A DNA stretch of 64,000 nt from Lawsonella sp012842085 (GCA_036749735.1 DAINXV010000001.1:806001-870000); one strand, 5' to 3'; numbered from the stretch's first letter, positions 35,080 to 43,673 are shown. The notes: generated by a model not told the origin, from the sequence alone. A program made the numbers and translations.

Positions 35080-35976
35080 CTAAGCGTCAACAACCTCAAG
35101 CGACAATTCCTTACGGGCAGTCGCATTCTTAGAGTCAGTTACCTCAACAGTGAAAGTTTTCTTACCGACAGCAGACGGGGTGCCAGACAGCACACCCTGC
35201 CCCGACAGGGTAATCCCCGCTGGGAGAGTACCTGCGGTTGTCTTCCACGTATACGGGCTAGTACCGCCAGTAGCCGCCAAAGTACGGTTATAAGACGTCC
35301 CCTTAGTGGCATTAGCCAAGTTTTGGGTAGACACCGACAGAACAGAAGTATCAGCGGTAGATGTAGCGTCCCCACCCACCCAACTGTTCGATACAACCCA
35401 CGTAACCGTGGTGCCCTCGATCTTCGGATCGTCATAGTGGACACGTGACGCCGGGTACACCGTGATAGTGATACCCAGGCCGAACGCCTCACCGCGCTTA
35501 ATCACCAGATTCTCGCGGGCACTAATCTGCCCGTCACCGATGATAAGCCGCATCCGGGACTTGCCGTCGATAACGTCCAGAACAATCATCTGACGCTTGA
35601 ACTCAGGGACAGCACCCTCACGGAGGATGATAGCCCCATCCACTTCCTCAATATCCTCTTCCGGGACACCGAGGAACCATGCGAGGTTTTCCTTGCTCTG
35701 CTCCCACAAAGTGAAAGACAGCTGCTTGACACTCTTCGTGATGTCCTCACGAATAGCATTGAGTTCCTGCCAAGGAATATATTCTTGAGTGTCCTCGTCG
35801 TAGGTAACCTCGACACCATCACCGGAAATGTATCCAGCCTGACGGAACACACTAGTGTCGTACTTTAACGACAAATCAGTAGGGTACTCGGTGCCGCGCT
35901 CCGCTAGACGAATAGCACCAGTGGCACCAACGCGGAACGCATCCGCATTGAATCCCTGCGTTACATCCTGAACCAT
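35080..35976 (-). CDS. Major tail protein with C-terminal Ig-like domain
   Basis: 298 residues from ATG 35976, picked for the GGAGGAAAAATA site. The N-terminal 200 residues form the tail-tube protein (GATGAIRLAERGTEYPTDLSL, EVTYDEDTQEYIPWQELNAIREDITKSVKQLSFTL). The last 85 residues are a putative Ig/He-PIG domain (GTSYNRTLAATGGTSPYTWKTTAGTLPAGITLS, VTDSKNATARKELSLEV) that would decorate the tail surface and bind weakly to surfaces or glycans. Confidence 0.88.
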   Translation of the reverse strand: MVQDVTQGFNADAFRVGATGAIRLAERGTEYPTDLSLKYDTSVFRQAGYISGDGVEVTYDEDTQEYIPWQELNAIREDITKSVKQLSFTLWEQSKENLAWFLGVPEEDIEEVDGAIILREGAVPEFKRQMIVLDVIDGKSRMRLIIGDGQISARENLVIKRGEAFGLGITITVYPASRVHYDDPKIEGTTVTWVVSNSWVGGDATSTADTSVLSVSTQNLANATKGTSYNRTLAATGGTSPYTWKTTAGTLPAGITLSGQGVLSGTPSAVGKKTFTVEVTDSKNATARKELSLEVVDA

Positions 35977-36048
35977 TATTTTTCCTCCAAATGAAGAAAC
36001 CACCCGTGCTGGGTGGTTAAACGTTTATATTGTTGTAGAAGTATATTT

Positions 36049-36438
36049 TTAGCTCGGCCGGTACGACACGAAGCACTCCATGCCGACCCGCCTCACATCA
36101 CGTTGCAACTCGTTCCTCGCAAAAATGCCATTATCGTCAACCAGGCTCACACCAAGCGGCATATTCACCAAACCATGAATAGTGGATCGAAGCCTTTTCC
36201 CGATAGCGATCGCTTCCCGCCGTGTAGGGGCGAAAATATCGACATCAAGAACGAACATCTCACCCAAAGGTTCCGCCGAGTTCCACGCCTCAAACTCACC
36301 CACCGTAGGCGACTCATCCAACACCACAAAAGGGGCAAGTGGGTACAGATCATCGACGTGGGGGAACTCTGACGTCACCAACACATCCGGGTGACAGTCC
36401 GTCACAATATCGAAAATCGACTCGAAAATATCCATCAT
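36049..36438 (-). CDS. Tail terminator-like protein
   Basis: 129 residues in the connector block. Contains APFVVLDESPTVGEFEAWNSAEPLGEMFVLDVDIFAPTRREAIAIGKRL, typical of phage tail-completion (gpU/terminator) proteins that cap the tail tube. Start overlaps the upstream stop (ATGA). Confidence 0.65.
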   Translation of the reverse strand: MMDIFESIFDIVTDCHPDVLVTSEFPHVDDLYPLAPFVVLDESPTVGEFEAWNSAEPLGEMFVLDVDIFAPTRREAIAIGKRLRSTIHGLVNMPLGVSLVDDNGIFARNELQRDVRRVGMECFVSYRPS

Positions 36439-36725
36439 TTGGTCTTCCTGATCGCCTGGTTAAGCGTCCGACGTGCAACCCGCTCATCCTTAGGAGTGTC
36501 ATCCGTGTCATAGGCGATACGAAGCACTGTACGCCCGTTAGGAAGAGCGTCTTTCACGATCTGGTAGCCGTGATCGTTGCCGGTTTGCGCATCAAGCCGA
36601 CGCGCCTCCGACACCACCCTGGTCGCCCGCCGATACAGGATCGCCTGCGTCTGAGCCGACCTGTTCAACGACCGAAACAGGGCATTGCCATCAATCTCGT
36701 AGTAGACGCCTGGACGATGAGCCAT
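36435..36725 (-). CDS. Head-tail joining / HK97 gp10-like protein
   Basis: 96 residues, basic, helical N-terminus (ALFRSLNRSAQTQAILYRRATRVVSEARR), then IAYDTDDTPKDERVARRTLNQAIRKTK. Position between stopper and terminator fits the gp10 family. Start overlaps the upstream stop (TAATG). Confidence 0.6.
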   Translation of the reverse strand: MAHRPGVYYEIDGNALFRSLNRSAQTQAILYRRATRVVSEARRLDAQTGNDHGYQIVKDALPNGRTVLRIAYDTDDTPKDERVARRTLNQAIRKTK

Positions 36726-37081
36726 TACTCAGCCACCCGCCTCAGCTCAACCTCAACATGATCAACGCCGCTCGGGTAGCTACCCGGCCATACTGCAGGC
36801 TCCCCCACAACCTCATAGACACGACCCGCAATGATGAACCGCGAATGGCGGTCAACATCCAGGTCGCACCCTGGCGGGGTGTACAGCATGAAACCAGACA
36901 CCGACTGCACCCGGTTTCCCGACCCGGTAGTCTCATCCGATGTTCGCGGCTGAAACTCGCACGTGAAAGGAATGTCTTCCACGGTTGCGCCCTTATCTGG
37001 ATCCCAGGTCAAGATCCCGCGTGCCGTGCGGCCATCCACACGTGCCGGCGTCACAAGTTGAACAGGGGTGGTGTAGAACAC
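36725..37081 (-). CDS. Head-tail stopper-like protein
   Basis: 118 residues, beta-type: FYTTPVQLVTPARVDGRTARGILTWDPDKGATVEDIPF, then SRFIIAGRVYEVVGEPAVWPGSYPSGVDHVEVELRRVAE. This is the usual ending of actinophage stoppers. GTG start with GGAGG 7 nt upstream. Confidence 0.65.
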   Translation of the reverse strand: MFYTTPVQLVTPARVDGRTARGILTWDPDKGATVEDIPFTCEFQPRTSDETTGSGNRVQSVSGFMLYTPPGCDLDVDRHSRFIIAGRVYEVVGEPAVWPGSYPSGVDHVEVELRRVAE

Positions 37082-37083
37082 GA

Positions 37084-37635
37084 CTATGCCTCCGTCGGAA
37101 GCTTGTAGGCCGACAGTGCCGACAGCTCAGACGCTAGTGGGGCGATCATCGCCCCATCACCCAACGCCCTATAGCCCTCAGACCGCCCGCCTACAGTAAG
37201 CGACGTCAACCCCGTGGGGGTTGAAGCGGCTCTGGCGGCCACCGACGCCACAACAGACGCCACAACAGGGCATGATTCATACCCATGTCGAAACGTCACA
37301 GTGACGTTACGGAAATCGCGTGGCCACACCCCGGCACACCGCCGAAGCATACCTTGAGCCGACCAGGAATAAGCGTCCTCAGGCAACACCTCACCATTGA
37401 GCGAAACAGACTCAACCCCCGTCACATTAAGCGACGGCAGCTGAAGAACTGTCGCACCATTACCATCAAGTGTGAGCATCTCCTCCCTCACCGGCGTGAT
37501 ATGCCACCCCGCAAACGCTCGAATGTAGGCCAGCGCGCTATCAATAGCGGCCTCCACCACCGGCGAATCCGGGTTAACACGACCACCAGTCAAGGCGGAA
37601 ACATCATCCCTAGACACAATCTGATCGGCCATCAT
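37084..37635 (-). CDS. Head-tail connector (gp6-like adaptor)
   Basis: 183 residues. N-terminal VSRDDVSALTGGRVNPDSPVVEAAIDSALAYIRAFAGWHI is the helical start of adaptor proteins. Then come LQLPSLNVTGVESVSLNGE and a terminal helix. It joins portal to stopper. Confidence 0.72.
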   Translation of the reverse strand: MMADQIVSRDDVSALTGGRVNPDSPVVEAAIDSALAYIRAFAGWHITPVREEMLTLDGNGATVLQLPSLNVTGVESVSLNGEVLPEDAYSWSAQGMLRRCAGVWPRDFRNVTVTFRHGYESCPVVASVVASVAARAASTPTGLTSLTVGGRSEGYRALGDGAMIAPLASELSALSAYKLPTEA

Positions 37636-37641
37636 ATACCC

Positions 37642-37797
37642 CTAGCTCTTGGCCTTAGTACGAGGCGACTTAGCGGCCTTATTAGCAGGCTTACGCGCAC
37701 GAGTCTGAACAGGCTTCAAACCCATACGCTTAGCAGTCTCTTCCTCATACTGAGCTACATACTCGAAGTCACCAAGCTGAACAACGTAATCCCTCAT
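37642..37797 (-). CDS. Small basic phage protein after the capsid gene
   Basis: 51 residues, ATG 37797 two nucleotides after the capsid stop, TAG at 37644-37642. N-terminal half MRDYVVQLGDFEYVAQYEEE, C-terminal half strongly basic (RKPANKAAKSPRTKAKS). A short Lys/Arg-tailed protein here is common in actinophages and may bind DNA or the capsid; role unknown. Confidence 0.65.
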   Translation of the reverse strand: MRDYVVQLGDFEYVAQYEEETAKRMGLKPVQTRARKPANKAAKSPRTKAKS

Positions 37798-37799
37798 GA

Positions 37800-38984
37800 C
37801 TAGGCACCAGCCCCAAGAGTCAGCTCAACAAAAGCAGCCGGATAACGGACAGCAAGAGCAATCCGCCCCTCAGCGCGAATCGTGACAAGGTTGTCGGCGA
37901 ACTGGCCTTCATGGCTGTTAGTGGCCTCCAGGCGGATACCGCCCTTACGGTACAGGGACGCACCGAGTCGGAAAGCACCAACCAGGCACTTACCCTTCTC
38001 AATAGCTGGGGTGACAACAGTATTCAGACCCCAGATGTTGGGGTTGAGTGCCACGCCGCCGTTACCGTACTGGCCGGCGAAATAGCCGCCGCCGTAGTAC
38101 TGCTTATTAGCGTCCTTAGCGAGGCGGAACGATTCATAGTCAGCCGGGTTCATGACAATACCATCAGCCACCAGGTCGGTAGCGTTCGAGATAAGAGTCA
38201 TGGCCTGGAAAACAGCGTCAGCATTCTCTTCCGGGCTGGCCGCAGTCTTCTTCTGCACACCCTCACGATTCAACAGACCAGTGAGATTAGCGCCCGAGCC
38301 GTCACCGGCAAGAAGCTGCTTCTCCTCAACAGCCTGCAAATCATAGACAAGCCGATTATCAATCTCATTCTTCAAGAACCCAAGATCCTCAATCAGCTCA
38401 TCCGACACAGTGATAATACCGGCCAGCTTGGTGAGAGTCTCACGCTTCAGCAGCGGGTCACCATAGCTGATCTTCGGCTTAGTGGCGCCCTCAGCAACAG
38501 CAGCCAAATCGCCCACACGTGGCTGCTCAACCAAGTAGGCAACACTATCAGCGTTAGTAAGATTAGACGCGGAAAGCAGGTCAGCAACAACAAGCCGCTG
38601 ACGCTTCTCAGCCACAACATTAGTATCCCACTGGGTCGTGAAACCTTCGGTAGAAGCCGGTTTCAGCATATTAGTACCAGCCTTGAACTCAGGTACAGCG
38701 ACAGCGCCGCCGCGCATACCAAGAGCACCAACACGGTCACCAGCAGACTTCACAAAATGGTCACCCAGGCTACGGGCAGCACGCTGCTCCACCTTCCCGG
38801 CCTCCATACCTTCTAGCTTGGACAGGACATCACCAGCTTTAGCGCGAACGTCCATCTCAGACTTAATCTGTTCAGCGGCACTGACATGCTGGGCAAGCTC
38901 TTCCACCTGCTCGGGGGTCATGTCACCGCCGATAAGTGCATTTGCGGCCTTAACCTCAGCCGCAAGTTTCTCTTTAAGTTCCAT
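37800..38984 (-). CDS. Major capsid protein, HK97 fold
   Basis: 394 residues. Residues 1-105 form the helical delta/scaffold domain (MELKEKLAAEVKAANALIGG, EQVEELAQHVSAAEQIKSEMDVRAK), cut by the neighbouring protease. The shell domain follows (TEGFTTQWDTNVVAEKRQRLVVADLLS, VAEGATKPKISYGDPLLKRETLTKLAGIITVSDELIEDL, GIVMNPADYESFRLAKD). GGAGG before the ATG. Confidence 0.92.
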   Translation of the reverse strand: MELKEKLAAEVKAANALIGGDMTPEQVEELAQHVSAAEQIKSEMDVRAKAGDVLSKLEGMEAGKVEQRAARSLGDHFVKSAGDRVGALGMRGGAVAVPEFKAGTNMLKPASTEGFTTQWDTNVVAEKRQRLVVADLLSASNLTNADSVAYLVEQPRVGDLAAVAEGATKPKISYGDPLLKRETLTKLAGIITVSDELIEDLGFLKNEIDNRLVYDLQAVEEKQLLAGDGSGANLTGLLNREGVQKKTAASPEENADAVFQAMTLISNATDLVADGIVMNPADYESFRLAKDANKQYYGGGYFAGQYGNGGVALNPNIWGLNTVVTPAIEKGKCLVGAFRLGASLYRKGGIRLEATNSHEGQFADNLVTIRAEGRIALAVRYPAAFVELTLGAGA

Positions 38985-39021
38985 CAGTGGAACCTCCTTA
39001 ATACTTGAACGGTTCAGCCAA

Positions 39022-39774
39022 TCACAGAAGATTGACTAATCTTGCAGCCAATGAAGACACGGACGACTCCACAGCGGCCTTACCGACAGCCACATCAGGC
39101 TCCAGGGGCGACTGCTCATCGCTGGCATTCTCCACTTGGGTTTCAGCCACAACGTCTTGTGGCTCAACGAGAGCACCATCAATCGCCTTAACAGCAGTCA
39201 ACAGCTCTTCTCGTAAACTTATGAGACGCTCCTTCTGAACATCACTCACCGGCATGTTCTGGGCGTCAATAGCGGCCTGCTTCACCGCAACAATCTCAGT
39301 TTCAGGATTAGCGCCAATAGGGACAATCGAGCACTCATACAGGGTGACCTCCTTCAACAGGCACACATCCTGCCCGTCACGCTCAACCCAATCGCAATCC
39401 ACCGCATCAAAAGCAAACGACAGATCACGCACCCGCCGCCCCTTAACCAGCTTGTACACCTGCAAAGCACGCGGATTATCCTCAATATCAAGCCGGGCAC
39501 GGATACGCAGACCGCGATCATCCTCACGCGCCTCCACCACGCCACCAATATTCGACTCAGGCGACGCCATATCGTGACCCCACAACAGCGGAATCACATC
39601 ACCAGACGCCCGCCACTCTGTGAGGGTCTTCTCAAAAGCGCCCTTAACAATCACATCACCGTACGAATCAACATTTCCGAAAATGGCGGCATAGGCGACA
39701 ATCTCACCCTCCTGTAGGGAATCGTCTTCTACCGCCGCCTTAATCTTCGCGGTAAAACTTTTAACCTTCGACAT
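39022..39774 (-). CDS. Prohead protease (HK97/S78 family)
   Basis: 250 residues. Protease core YAAIFGNVDSYGDVIVKGAFEKTL, catalytic His in LLWGHDM, Ser in VRDLSFAFDA and Glu-rich LDIEDNPRALQVYKLVKG. It matures the capsid by removing the delta domain. The C-terminal 80 residues are acidic and linker-like. Overlaps the portal gene by 14 nt. Confidence 0.88.
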   Translation of the reverse strand: MSKVKSFTAKIKAAVEDDSLQEGEIVAYAAIFGNVDSYGDVIVKGAFEKTLTEWRASGDVIPLLWGHDMASPESNIGGVVEAREDDRGLRIRARLDIEDNPRALQVYKLVKGRRVRDLSFAFDAVDCDWVERDGQDVCLLKEVTLYECSIVPIGANPETEIVAVKQAAIDAQNMPVSDVQKERLISLREELLTAVKAIDGALVEPQDVVAETQVENASDEQSPLEPDVAVGKAAVESSVSSLAARLVNLL

Positions 39775-41023
39775 TAGTAAACTCCTCGTTAGGGGCAGCG
39801 AAATCCTCCGCCGTACCCATGTTCAGCGGAATATAAATCTCGTCTCCGCCCTCAACGTGTGGAAGATTCTGCATCTCCCTAGCCTCATTGACCTTCATGT
39901 ACGGGCGGCCAACAGCCGACTGCAGCACCGACGCCTGCTCCTCAAACGACCCGCGCATTTTCTCAGCCAGATTGAACTCCACATACACGTACGGGTTCGC
40001 GTCGACCTTCGGCACCAAAAACGCGTTAAACTTCTCTTCAATCTGCTTAATTATGGGGGCTAGAGTATCCCCGTACAGCATCCTGCGGAACTCTCTAACG
40101 TTTGAGTAGTTCGCGTTATCCAGTAGCCCAACCATGGTGGGGTTCACATGATAAACAGCCGCCACCGTAGACAGCGCCAACTTCGACGCGTCCACAAACT
40201 CTTCCTCATGCGATGAGAACCCGATCGACTTCATCTCCATGCCATCCTCAAGAATCGGCACAGAACCCGCATAGGATGAAGACGAACCCGAATATTTGCG
40301 GAACGATTCGACGAACTTCCCGCGCTGCTGAGGCGTCCACGTAGCCCCCGCAGGGCGCGTAATATACGAATTCACACGCCCGCCGTTAGTCCACTTTTGA
40401 TTACGGAAAATCTGGGCGTGAATCTGCTCCATCAGAATCTTCCGCAACGCATTCACAGGCGAATCCCCCACCAGCGGATTAACCGGATTCCAGCCATGAA
40501 AATACAGCATATTCTCCTCAGGAACAGCCACACTCTCAGCATCCGCCCCCGGGCGCACCTGGTATTCAACCGGGGCGAACGGGTCGAACTTATCCGCCAC
40601 CCGCGCCACCACCCACGACGGAGGAATAAGCTTCATCACCCACCGGGCAGACACATCATCCCCCACCGGCAACACCGCCACATACGCCTCATCATAAAGC
40701 GCCAAATCCGCCACAAGCCCATAAATAAACTCATACATCGTCTGCTGCGGGTTCGGCTGCCGCATCAGGCGGGCAAGCTCAGAATCCCGCACACGCTCAC
40801 GCCCACCCTCAGGCTTCCGCACCAGAGTATGAATACCCACCGACGCCACCGACCGAGCAAGAAAACCTACAACAGTACGCAAATAGGGCTGCTCACGCCA
40901 CAACCGCTCAATCGACATCGACTCAATATCCGACACCAAAAAATCCCAAATAGGGCGAGCAGTCACCTCAACAGGCGGAACCTTCTTCGGGGGCTTCAAC
41001 CCCAAAAAACTTCTTAAACCCAA
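39761..41023 (-). CDS. Portal protein (HK97/SPP1 type)
   Basis: 420 residues forming the dodecameric DNA gate. Portal landmarks: LWREQPYLRTVVGFLARSVA, RLMRQPNPQQTMYEFIYGLVADLALYDEAYV, WTPQQRGKFVESFRKYSG, STVAAVYHVNPTMVGLLDNANYSNVREFRRMLY, QNLPHVEGGDEIYIPLNM. TTG start inside the last codons of the terminase gene. Confidence 0.92.
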   Translation of the reverse strand: MGLRSFLGLKPPKKVPPVEVTARPIWDFLVSDIESMSIERLWREQPYLRTVVGFLARSVASVGIHTLVRKPEGGRERVRDSELARLMRQPNPQQTMYEFIYGLVADLALYDEAYVAVLPVGDDVSARWVMKLIPPSWVVARVADKFDPFAPVEYQVRPGADAESVAVPEENMLYFHGWNPVNPLVGDSPVNALRKILMEQIHAQIFRNQKWTNGGRVNSYITRPAGATWTPQQRGKFVESFRKYSGSSSSYAGSVPILEDGMEMKSIGFSSHEEEFVDASKLALSTVAAVYHVNPTMVGLLDNANYSNVREFRRMLYGDTLAPIIKQIEEKFNAFLVPKVDANPYVYVEFNLAEKMRGSFEEQASVLQSAVGRPYMKVNEAREMQNLPHVEGGDEIYIPLNMGTAEDFAAPNEEFTNVEG

Positions 41024-42477
41024 GTCAGTTCACCATCCTCATACGCCGAAATAAACTCATCAGGCTTCGGCTTCAGCAGTGACCACACCGCAGCAGTCGC
41101 CGCCGCCAACGGTGCACAATCAACAGGCGAATTCTTACGATCCCACACCCACGCATCACCAATCGGTTTAATATGCGCAGTAGTCGCCGCCTGATCCAGC
41201 ACAGGCTGCATACGGTGGCGAAGAAGACCCTGCGACACAACGTCATAAAACTTCGAACAACCAACAGACAGTTCCGCGCCCTGCCACTCCTCAACCTCAA
41301 TACCGGCCTCGCGCAAATCACCCACAAGCGACGACGCCGGCGCCCCACGCGTCTGTAAAGCAACCCGCCCATCAAACCAGACTCTTTTATCATCAGTAAG
41401 CCAATCAACAAGCCACCGCGTACCAGCACGCGCCGCCGCAACCTCAACACCATAAAGCCCATCACGACGCTCATAAGCCAACGCCACATAAGTCTTCGAC
41501 CGATCAAACGACACATCCACACCAACATGCACATGAGCGCCCGGCGCAGGCTCCGACTCAGGATCCCCATCAGCCTCCCACGCCCCCTCAGGAAACACAC
41601 CAGGCTCCACCGTGTCCACCCACTGGCACAGGTGCTCAGTCTTAAACGACGCCTCATTATCCTCTGCTGCGTCCCTCAACACTCCAAGATCAATTGTGTA
41701 GCCGAGTGACGGGTTCGCATACCCCCACCACTTCGGCTCCAAATAGTCAGCATCTTCAGGCACAGACCACTCGAAAAGCCCCGTGCGAGTCTCACCAGTA
41801 TCGCCCCCCAAAATATGCGACCGGGCATTATCGCGCAGCTTCCTTAGAACGACCGACTGCTCATCGCCCGCATTAGACGCCGCCACAATAAGACCACGCT
41901 CACGCGCCACAACAGTAGGCGCCAACGCATCCCACGCATCCCACGACCGATGCTCGCGAAGCTCGTCAGCAATAGCCAAATCAGCCGTATAGGAGCGAGA
42001 CGCGGAACCAGAAGACGCCTTAGTCAACCACCGACGGCCACCAGACAACACCAACGACTTCTTACCATTCGTCCTATTCCACGACTTCACCTCCTTAGCC
42101 AACGACGGCACCGCATTAATACACTCAATACCCTCCTCGAGCGTATCCTCAGCCGTCGACACATTCTGAGCCGTCACAACAACAGTCTTCGCCCCATCCA
42201 AATACAACTTCCACAACACAAGCCCCAAAAGCCACCTGGTCTTACCATTCTGCCGCGCCACCAAAACAATAATCTTCTTAAACCTGAAACCAGTCCCAGC
42301 CTCATCCTTCTCAAGAGCATGAATATAGAGCCACCGCTGCCACGGCAAAAGCCGCCACCCCACAACAGACTCCAAAAAATCACAACACTCAAAACCCCAC
42401 GACGTCTCCGGCGACAACTTCCCCAACGGAGGCGTAAACAGCCGCGCCTCAGTACGCCCCAAACACTTAGACCCCAC
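41014..42477 (-). CDS. terL: Terminase large subunit
   Basis: DNA-packaging motor. ATPase domain has Walker A VARQNGKT (residues 73-80) and Walker B DLAIADE. The C-terminal nuclease domain has HVGVDVSFDRSKTYVALA and further acidic residues (GDAWVWDRKNSPVDCAPLAAA). Length 487 is typical. GTG start right after the small subunit. Confidence 0.95.
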   Translation of the reverse strand: MGSKCLGRTEARLFTPPLGKLSPETSWGFECCDFLESVVGWRLLPWQRWLYIHALEKDEAGTGFRFKKIIVLVARQNGKTRWLLGLVLWKLYLDGAKTVVVTAQNVSTAEDTLEEGIECINAVPSLAKEVKSWNRTNGKKSLVLSGGRRWLTKASSGSASRSYTADLAIADELREHRSWDAWDALAPTVVARERGLIVAASNAGDEQSVVLRKLRDNARSHILGGDTGETRTGLFEWSVPEDADYLEPKWWGYANPSLGYTIDLGVLRDAAEDNEASFKTEHLCQWVDTVEPGVFPEGAWEADGDPESEPAPGAHVHVGVDVSFDRSKTYVALAYERRDGLYGVEVAAARAGTRWLVDWLTDDKRVWFDGRVALQTRGAPASSLVGDLREAGIEVEEWQGAELSVGCSKFYDVVSQGLLRHRMQPVLDQAATTAHIKPIGDAWVWDRKNSPVDCAPLAAATAAVWSLLKPKPDEFISAYEDGELTWV

Positions 42478-42479
42478 CG

Positions 42480-42767
42480 CTACGCACCCCGCTTAGACCG
42501 CATCTCAGCCAACTCATCCACAGCAGCAGCCGCCTCACCAGAAACCCCCACACGACGAGACTCAGGCGTCAACCGCATCGACTCCAACGACCGCTGCAAA
42601 TGCGCCCCCAACCACAACCCCTTAACCCCCTCAGAATCAATCACACGCGCATACTCCAACGCCAACCTCATAACACCCGCATCGACTCCAGAAAGCCACT
42701 CAGCAGCCCCATAAGCCGCCAAAACAGCGTCCTCTAGCGAACCGACCTCAAAATCAAAATCAGACAC
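42480..42767 (-). CDS. Terminase small subunit-like protein
   Basis: 95 residues from GTG 42767, chosen because AGGAGA lies 6 nt upstream; a GTG at 42797 would add ten residues. Helical protein (LEDAVLAAYGAAEWLSGVDAGVMRLALEYARVID, RLTPESRRVGVSGEAAAAVDELAEMRSKRGA), the pattern of actinophage TerS proteins that recognise the packaging site. Directly upstream of terL. Confidence 0.75.
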   Translation of the reverse strand: MSDFDFEVGSLEDAVLAAYGAAEWLSGVDAGVMRLALEYARVIDSEGVKGLWLGAHLQRSLESMRLTPESRRVGVSGEAAAAVDELAEMRSKRGA

Positions 42768-42909
42768 GAACGGTCTCCTTTCAACCAGGGTGGGCACAAC
42801 TCGGGGGTAAAGAACCCCTAAACGGCGCGGGGAAGGCCGTTGATACTTTTGTGGTGATTAGGGTGCCCTTACCTGGGGGGTGGTGGGTGGTTGGTTTTTT
42901 GGTATGAGA

Positions 42910-42936
42910 AAAGCCCCCAAGATTGTGTTGGGGGCT
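42910..42936 (-). terminator. Terminator between HNH and TerS genes
   Basis: - strand AGCCCCCAA-CACAATC-TTGGGGGCT, then TTTTCTCATACC. The adjacent octamer GGTATGAG (+ strand, 42901-42908) recurs next to the hairpin upstream of the HNH gene. Confidence 0.8.
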
Positions 42937-42959
42937 GTGTGGTTAGTGTTTTTTGTGGT

Positions 42960-43244
42960 TTACCATTGTCTGCTGGTGGAGCCGAGGATGATGGGTTGTT
43001 TATTTCCTCTGCTGGTGTTGCATTGGCGGTGGGAGGGGCGGAAGTTGTTGGGGTCGTGTTGGTGTTGTGGGTGGGTGGAGACGGGTAGTAGGTGGTCGAG
43101 GTTGAAGCTGTTGGGGTCGTTGGGGGGTGCTTGGTAGTTGATGGGTTGTCCGCAGATCCAGCATGGTTTATTTTCGTGTTGGCATTGTGTTCTGAAATTT
43201 TGTTTGAGTTTTTTGTATCTGCGGGTGAGTTTTCTTTTTGTCAT
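42960..43244 (-). CDS. HNH endonuclease next to terminase
   Basis: 94 residues from ATG 43244. Zinc-type HNH motif: CWICGQPI, NFNLDHLLPVSTHP (as SFNLDHLLPVSTHP), NNFRPSHRQCNTSRGN. In cos-type phages an HNH protein beside TerS/TerL is needed for end cleavage and packaging, so this gene probably marks the cos region. Basic, His/Asn/Pro-rich with strong strand C-bias. An upstream in-frame ATG (43364) would add 40 residues reading through the hairpin and is unlikely. Confidence 0.85.
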   Translation of the reverse strand: MTKRKLTRRYKKLKQNFRTQCQHENKPCWICGQPINYQAPPNDPNSFNLDHLLPVSTHPQHQHDPNNFRPSHRQCNTSRGNKQPIILGSTSRQW

Positions 43245-43254
43245 GGTATGAGTG

Positions 43255-43280
43255 AACCCCCGGTGGTTGTGCCGGGGGTT
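43255..43280. other. Perfect hairpin upstream of the HNH gene
   Basis: AACCCCCGG / CCGGGGGTT, 9-bp stem, 8-nt loop, 10 nt before the HNH start codon. No T tract on either side, so not an ordinary terminator. Same stem length and same neighbouring GGTATGAG octamer (43245-43252) as the terminator at 42910. Confidence 0.6.
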
Positions 43281-43584
43281 GTTGTGGTTGTGGCGTGTAT
43301 AAAGAAGCCGCCCCAGCGCACGAGCTACCAACTTCAAGCACTGAGACGGCACAAAAAGGCGCACCTAAGCCTTTCGCCCCCCAAGTATAACGACCGTTGC
43401 ACCTGGGAAGTAGCTACTTTTTATGCTTTACACCTTTGGTTATATTTTAGCATGGTGGTGGCTATTTTTTGTCAAGGATGTGGGGGTGTGTTGGCTGGTC
43501 GGGTGTGAGAAATTGTGAGGGTTTTTGCCGCCCGATCTTTTTTTGTTACTGGGGTGTGTTACTAGGTTGGCACAGAGAAATTCT
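43281..43584. promoter_or_regulatory. Gene-free stretch between late operon and mini-CRISPR
   Basis: About 300 nt without a credible gene. It holds a weak - strand hairpin (AAAGGC/GCCTTT, 43355-43374) and a - strand TTGACA (complement of 43474-43479) with TAAAAT 20 nt on, a possible late promoter. T-rich runs precede the first CRISPR-like repeat and would be its leader. cos could lie here. No rightward promoter could be assigned. Confidence 0.35.
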
Positions 43585-43673
43585 GTTCTCCCCGCGTGAG
43601 CGGGGGTGTTCCAAATACGGTATTCGTGCTATGCGATACCTGAACGTTGTCCTCGCGTGAGCGGGGGTGTTGA
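43585..43673 (+). CRISPR. Phage-borne mini-CRISPR array: two type I-E-like repeats, one spacer
   Basis: Repeat 1 (43585-43612) and repeat 2 (43646-43673) are 28 nt with 24 identical positions; the spacer (43613-43645) is 33 nt, giving the exact 61-nt period of type I-E arrays. Both carry the I-E palindrome CCCCGC-GTGA-GCGGGG. In repeat 2 the change C to T in the left arm still pairs as a G-U wobble. The other changes are at position 4 and the last two bases, as in a degenerate distal repeat, so the array reads rightward. No cas genes are in the window; host Cas proteins would be needed. Spacer begins AAATACGGTATTCG and ends GATACCTGAAC. Confidence 0.8.

Noticed and set aside
43245..43364. N-terminal extension of the HNH protein to an ATG at 43364
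   Set aside because: The extra 40 residues run through the hairpin at 43255-43280 and resemble His/Arg-rich noise; the family core begins after ATG 43244.
43585..43673. Mini-CRISPR as a chance pair of hairpins or terminators
   Set aside because: Repeat length, spacing of exactly 61 nt, the I-E stem-loop and the position of degenerate bases all agree with CRISPR; neither copy has a T tract.
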